Positions 14,337-16,097 of a DNA stretch of 16,097 bases are shown here, one piece after another; positions within the stretch are counted from its first letter, which is position 1, and the number at the start of each line of letters is the position of its first letter. The stretch is from JAWAPU01 sp038894275 (GTDB taxonomy: Archaea; Nanobdellota; Nanobdellia; UBA10117). A program made the position numbers and the translations under genes. The stretch is from positions 1-16,097 of the forward strand of contig JAWAPU010000009.1 of the NCBI GenBank assembly GCA_038894275.1. Reading direction: 5' to 3'. The notes under the pieces were generated by a model. The model did no database searches. It worked only from the letters and a program-made list of their open reading frames with translations, and was not told the origin of the DNA.

Positions 14337-14866
14337 TAGCACATATATAGAGCTAAAGTAATAAACGCTTTTTCTACATTTTCACTAGTTTTTGCACTCG
14401 TATAAAAAGAACCGCAAATGTTAATTTTTTGCTTTAATTTTTCTGACAAATATGAAAAATAGGTCGCACTTATTTGTATTTGTTCCTTTAAGTCATATTT
14501 GTTTCCTAAAATAATTACGGGAATTTGATTGTACCCGAAGGTTTCTAATTTTGCAGCCCAATAATTTGACAAATTATCAAAAGTGTCTTTTCGTGTTAAA
14601 TCCCCAACCAAAAAAGCTCCATCAGAATTTCGCAAATGCGCTTTTAAAAGAGAGTCGTTTGGCATCTTTTGACCTTGTAAATCCCAGATTAGTAATTTTG
14701 CTTCAAGCATTTTTCCATTTTTTTCGAATTTTACTTCTTTCATTGACGTCACTGCGCCAAATGTTGAAATATATTGTTCATCAAATATACTCTTAACAAA
14801 ACGTACGACTAAAGAAGTTTTACCTACGCATCCATCACCAAGCAAAGCAATTTTTTTTATCAGCAT
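14336..14866 (-). CDS. Ras/Rab-like small GTPase
   Basis: A 176-residue P-loop GTPase of the Ras superfamily. All five G motifs are present: G1 GDGCVGKTS (10-18), G2 Thr in ISTFGAVTS (33-41), G3 WDLQGQ (61-66) with the catalytic-type Gln66, G4 GNKYD (121-125), and G5 TSAK (156-159). The order, size and WDxxGQ are those of Rab/Ras proteins, rather than of translation factors or Era/Obg. No transmembrane or effector domain is fused. The chain ends in Cys, but no CaaX or double-Cys prenylation motif is formed. Its stop overlaps the start of the V4R-like gene. A function in signalling, polarity or membrane organisation is inferred from relatives; the substrate partner is unknown. An A/T element sits about 27 bases upstream of the ATG. 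Confidence 0.93.
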   Translation of the reverse strand: MLIKKIALLGDGCVGKTSLVVRFVKSIFDEQYISTFGAVTSMKEVKFEKNGKMLEAKLLIWDLQGQKMPNDSLLKAHLRNSDGAFLVGDLTRKDTFDNLSNYWAAKLETFGYNQIPVIILGNKYDLKEQIQISATYFSYLSEKLKQKINICGSFYTSAKTSENVEKAFITLALYMC

Positions 14867-14887
14867 TATATAAATAAAATTGCAAAG

Positions 14888-14897
14888 TCTTAAAAAA
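14888..14897 (-). promoter_or_regulatory. TATA-like box for the GTPase operon
   Basis: An A/T element with TTTTTTAAG on the minus strand is centred about 27 bases before the GTPase ATG at 14866. A second A/T word, TTTATATA, directly abuts the start codon and is too close to be its TATA box. Confidence 0.4.
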
Positions 14898-14898
14898 T

Positions 14899-15537
14899 CT
14901 ACGTTCTAACACTATCTTTTTGTTCTATAGAACGTTGCCACGCCTCTTCTGGTAATTGGTAATACACATCTGCCAATGAAGTAAAAGAATTCAAATCTAT
15001 TTTTTTAGCATGATTCTTTTTATCTTCGTATAGTTCCAAGATTTTTGATACGTTCATTCGCCATGTAAAAATTCGCCATTCTCGTCCGTCGTAAAGTGTC
15101 TCATAAGTTTGGCTTGTTGCCACAATATTTAATTCCTCTAGTCTGTAAAATAAATCACGTTCGCTTTGTTCTAATAAATTATCTAAAATTTGTCCGTTGT
15201 AACCCATAAGATTTAATACTATGTTTGCACATGTTTTACAATCTTCATAATCAATATTTTCATTTGCGTTTTTAAATCCATTGCAAATCGCTTTGGTTAG
15301 TATATCAGGTGTTATAAGCGGTTCTAATTTTTGTTCAAATACTAACGGCTTTCCTTTAAGCATATGTTGAATAAAATTGCTATATGTAGTTATTCCAGGT
15401 ATGCGCCCGAGAGCAATAGCGTTCATCGCCCCAGGGTATGCCCCTTTAAATTCTCTGTAAGTAGGAATTTTATGTTGACGATTATACAGTTCTTGCCAAG
15501 CTTCTTCTATTTTCGAGGCAGTCCATTTTATGTCCAT
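14899..15537 (-). CDS. DUF6015-like protein with an N-terminal helical domain
   Basis: A 212-residue soluble protein. Residues 76-162 fit the archaeal DUF6015 pattern as I remember it: CKTCANIVLNLMGYNGQILDN, then ERDLFYRLEELNIV, then LYDGREWRIFTWRM. This looks like a winged-helix with 'DRDvFYmLEeeGll' and 'DGREWRI'. Residues 1-60 form a separate small domain with PTYREFKGAYPGAMNAIALG, a pattern seen in putative DNA-binding repeats. A regulator or chromatin-associated role is plausible but not shown. A TATA-like box lies 25 bases upstream of the ATG. No Zn motif is complete (C100, C103 only). Confidence 0.65.
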   Translation of the reverse strand: MDIKWTASKIEEAWQELYNRQHKIPTYREFKGAYPGAMNAIALGRIPGITTYSNFIQHMLKGKPLVFEQKLEPLITPDILTKAICNGFKNANENIDYEDCKTCANIVLNLMGYNGQILDNLLEQSERDLFYRLEELNIVATSQTYETLYDGREWRIFTWRMNVSKILELYEDKKNHAKKIDLNSFTSLADVYYQLPEEAWQRSIEQKDSVRT

Positions 15538-15557
15538 ATTTTAAAAAATAATTTTAA

Positions 15558-15565
15558 TTTTAAAA
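15558..15565 (-). promoter_or_regulatory. TATA-like box for the DUF6015-like gene
   Basis: TTTTAAAA is centred about 25 bases before the ATG at 15537. The surrounding gap is almost pure A/T, so the exact element is uncertain. Confidence 0.45.
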
Positions 15566-15587
15566 AAGTATCTACATATCTACTTAA

Positions 15588-15770
15588 TTATTCAATTACT
15601 AAGCCACATTTTCTGCAATAAGTTTCGCCAGTAGAGGGATTTGTGTAAAGTGTCTTTAATTTGCATGAGGGACAAATAGAAGGGTCTTCCTTAACGATTT
15701 TTTTTCCTATTCGTTCTAATTTTTTGTTTTCCAAAATATTTTTTCGCGATTTTTTTACTCCCTTTCCCAT
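15588..15770 (-). CDS. TFIIB-like zinc-ribbon microprotein
   Basis: A 60-residue protein with a basic N terminus (GKGVKKSRKN) and a C-terminal zinc ribbon: CPSC, 14 residues, YCRKCG, then LVIE. The ending GETYCRKCGLVIE closely resembles the N-terminal ribbon of archaeal TFB/TFIIB, which contacts RNA polymerase. No cyclin folds follow, so it is not a complete TFB. It could compete with TFB, or be an unrelated Zn-ribbon. I took the ATG at 15770. A GTG at 15776 would add two residues and sits 27 bases after the good TATA box TTTATAAA at 15800-15807. The stop is followed by the DUF6015-like gene 50 bases downstream. Confidence 0.75.
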   Translation of the reverse strand: MGKGVKKSRKNILENKKLERIGKKIVKEDPSICPSCKLKTLYTNPSTGETYCRKCGLVIE

Positions 15771-15799
15771 CAGCACTTTTAATAAATAAGCATTTAATA

Positions 15800-15807
15800 T
15801 TTATAAA
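15800..15807 (-). promoter_or_regulatory. TATA box for the zinc-ribbon gene
   Basis: Palindromic TTTATAAA centred 27 bases before the GTG at 15776 and 33 before the ATG at 15770. It supports a transcript starting near 15776, and leaves the choice between a leaderless GTG and a 6-base-leader ATG open. Confidence 0.5.
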
Positions 15808-15820
15808 ACTTTTTTAGAAC

Positions 15821-16097
15821 TTATTTTAGAAATAGGCGAGGTATGCAAATTGCACGGCAATTTTTTGGGCACGAATAATTTTCAAGATACAATATATTTT
15901 CTAATTCACATGCGTTGGTGCATTTAGGCGTCAGATTTTCAGGACAAACGCCATTTAAAACCGTTGGATAAAGTGTATGGCGACATTTGACGCCTTCTTT
16001 AACATCTATGCAATTTACATTTCCAATAACTGCACCAGTAAGTGCATTATCGAATTTAAATGGGAGCAAATATTCAAAGGTAAATAAAATATTTATT
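15821..16097 (-). CDS. Cys-rich protein, C-terminal part (5' end beyond window)
   Basis: The frame is open to the right edge of the window (reading upstream through about nine more codons from a TTG at 16069), so the true start is probably outside. The visible 80-90 residues contain nine Cys in an irregular pattern (VNC, VKC, GVC, PKC, NAC, YSC, KNC, AIC). That density suggests disulfides in an extracellular or surface protein, or metal binding. I recognise no family. The hydrophobic, aromatic run at the start (ILFTFEYLLPF) could be the end of a preceding domain. The gap to the zinc-ribbon gene is 44 bases and holds that gene's promoter. Confidence 0.6.
   Translation of the reverse strand, partial: INILFTFEYLLPFKFDNALTGAVIGNVNCIDVKEGVKCRHTLYPTVLNGVCPENLTPKCTNACELENILYLENYSCPKNCRAICIPRLFLK

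Noticed and set aside
14336..14338. C-terminal Cys of the GTPase as a prenylation signal
   Set aside because: No CaaX or CC/CXC motif is formed, and archaeal Ras-like proteins are not known to be prenylated; kept only as a low-interest note.
13392..14342. GTG start at 14342 for the V4R-like protein
   Set aside because: It is possible, but the ATG at 14336 gives a classic TAATG coupling with the GTPase stop and is preferred.
1..16097. CRISPR arrays, insertion sequences, prophage or defence islands
   Set aside because: No spaced direct repeats, transposase, integrase, nuclease-methylase pair or other defence hallmark is visible; genes are mostly chromosomal housekeeping types.

Overview
The window is an AT-rich, gene-dense piece of an archaeal chromosome. 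Archaeal identity is supported by a two-subunit replication factor C clamp loader, an archaeal-type SRP (7S) RNA with an Alu domain, archaeal/eukaryotic-type aspartyl-tRNA synthetase, FtsZ1-type FtsZ, a Memo/AMMECR1 pair, DUF357 and DUF6015-like proteins, and TATA boxes about 25 bases before most start codons. Small proteins, a shortened RFC large subunit without a visible PIP motif and very short intergenic gaps suggest a reduced, DPANN-like lineage (Woesearchaeota/Pacearchaeota or relatives). That placement is inference, because no 16S gene is present. I see no insertion sequence, prophage, CRISPR array or restriction system; this is a chromosomal core region.

Layout. 1-1524 (+): end of rfcS followed by rfcL. 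1548-2439 (-): a compact unit tRNA-Ser(GCU), a PvlArgDC-like protein, a DUF357 protein and tRNA-Phe(GAA). 2520-5496 (+): SRP RNA, then a SERCA-like Ca2+ P-type ATPase 11 bases later. 5519-9244 (+): tiny M50-type membrane metalloprotease, SlyD-like FKBP with an altered pocket, FtsZ, Memo and AMMECR1. 9247-10864: dinB (-) and an unrecognised repeat protein (+) diverge from one apparently shared TATA box. 10872-14866 (-): small orphan protein, AspRS, a bacterial-type RsuA/RluB pseudouridine synthase, a V4R-like two-domain protein and a complete Ras/Rab-like GTPase. 14899-16097 (-): DUF6015-like DNA-binding candidate, a TFIIB-like zinc-ribbon microprotein and the end of a Cys-rich protein running off the right edge.

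How they work together. Much of the window is information processing: clamp loading (RFC), translesion synthesis (DinB), tRNA charging (AspRS), rRNA modification, protein targeting (SRP RNA) and division (FtsZ). The most interesting unit is 13392-14866. There a Ras-like GTPase with all five G motifs is joined by a TAATG stop/start overlap to a protein whose N-terminal half resembles V4R, the fold shared with the TRAPP subunit Bet3. This may be a minimal archaeal GTPase-plus-regulator module. A second theme is leaderless transcription: TATA-like boxes sit 24-28 bases before many start codons, often inside the preceding gene's end. The genes immediately after tRNA-Ser and SRP RNA lack one and may be read through from the stable RNA.
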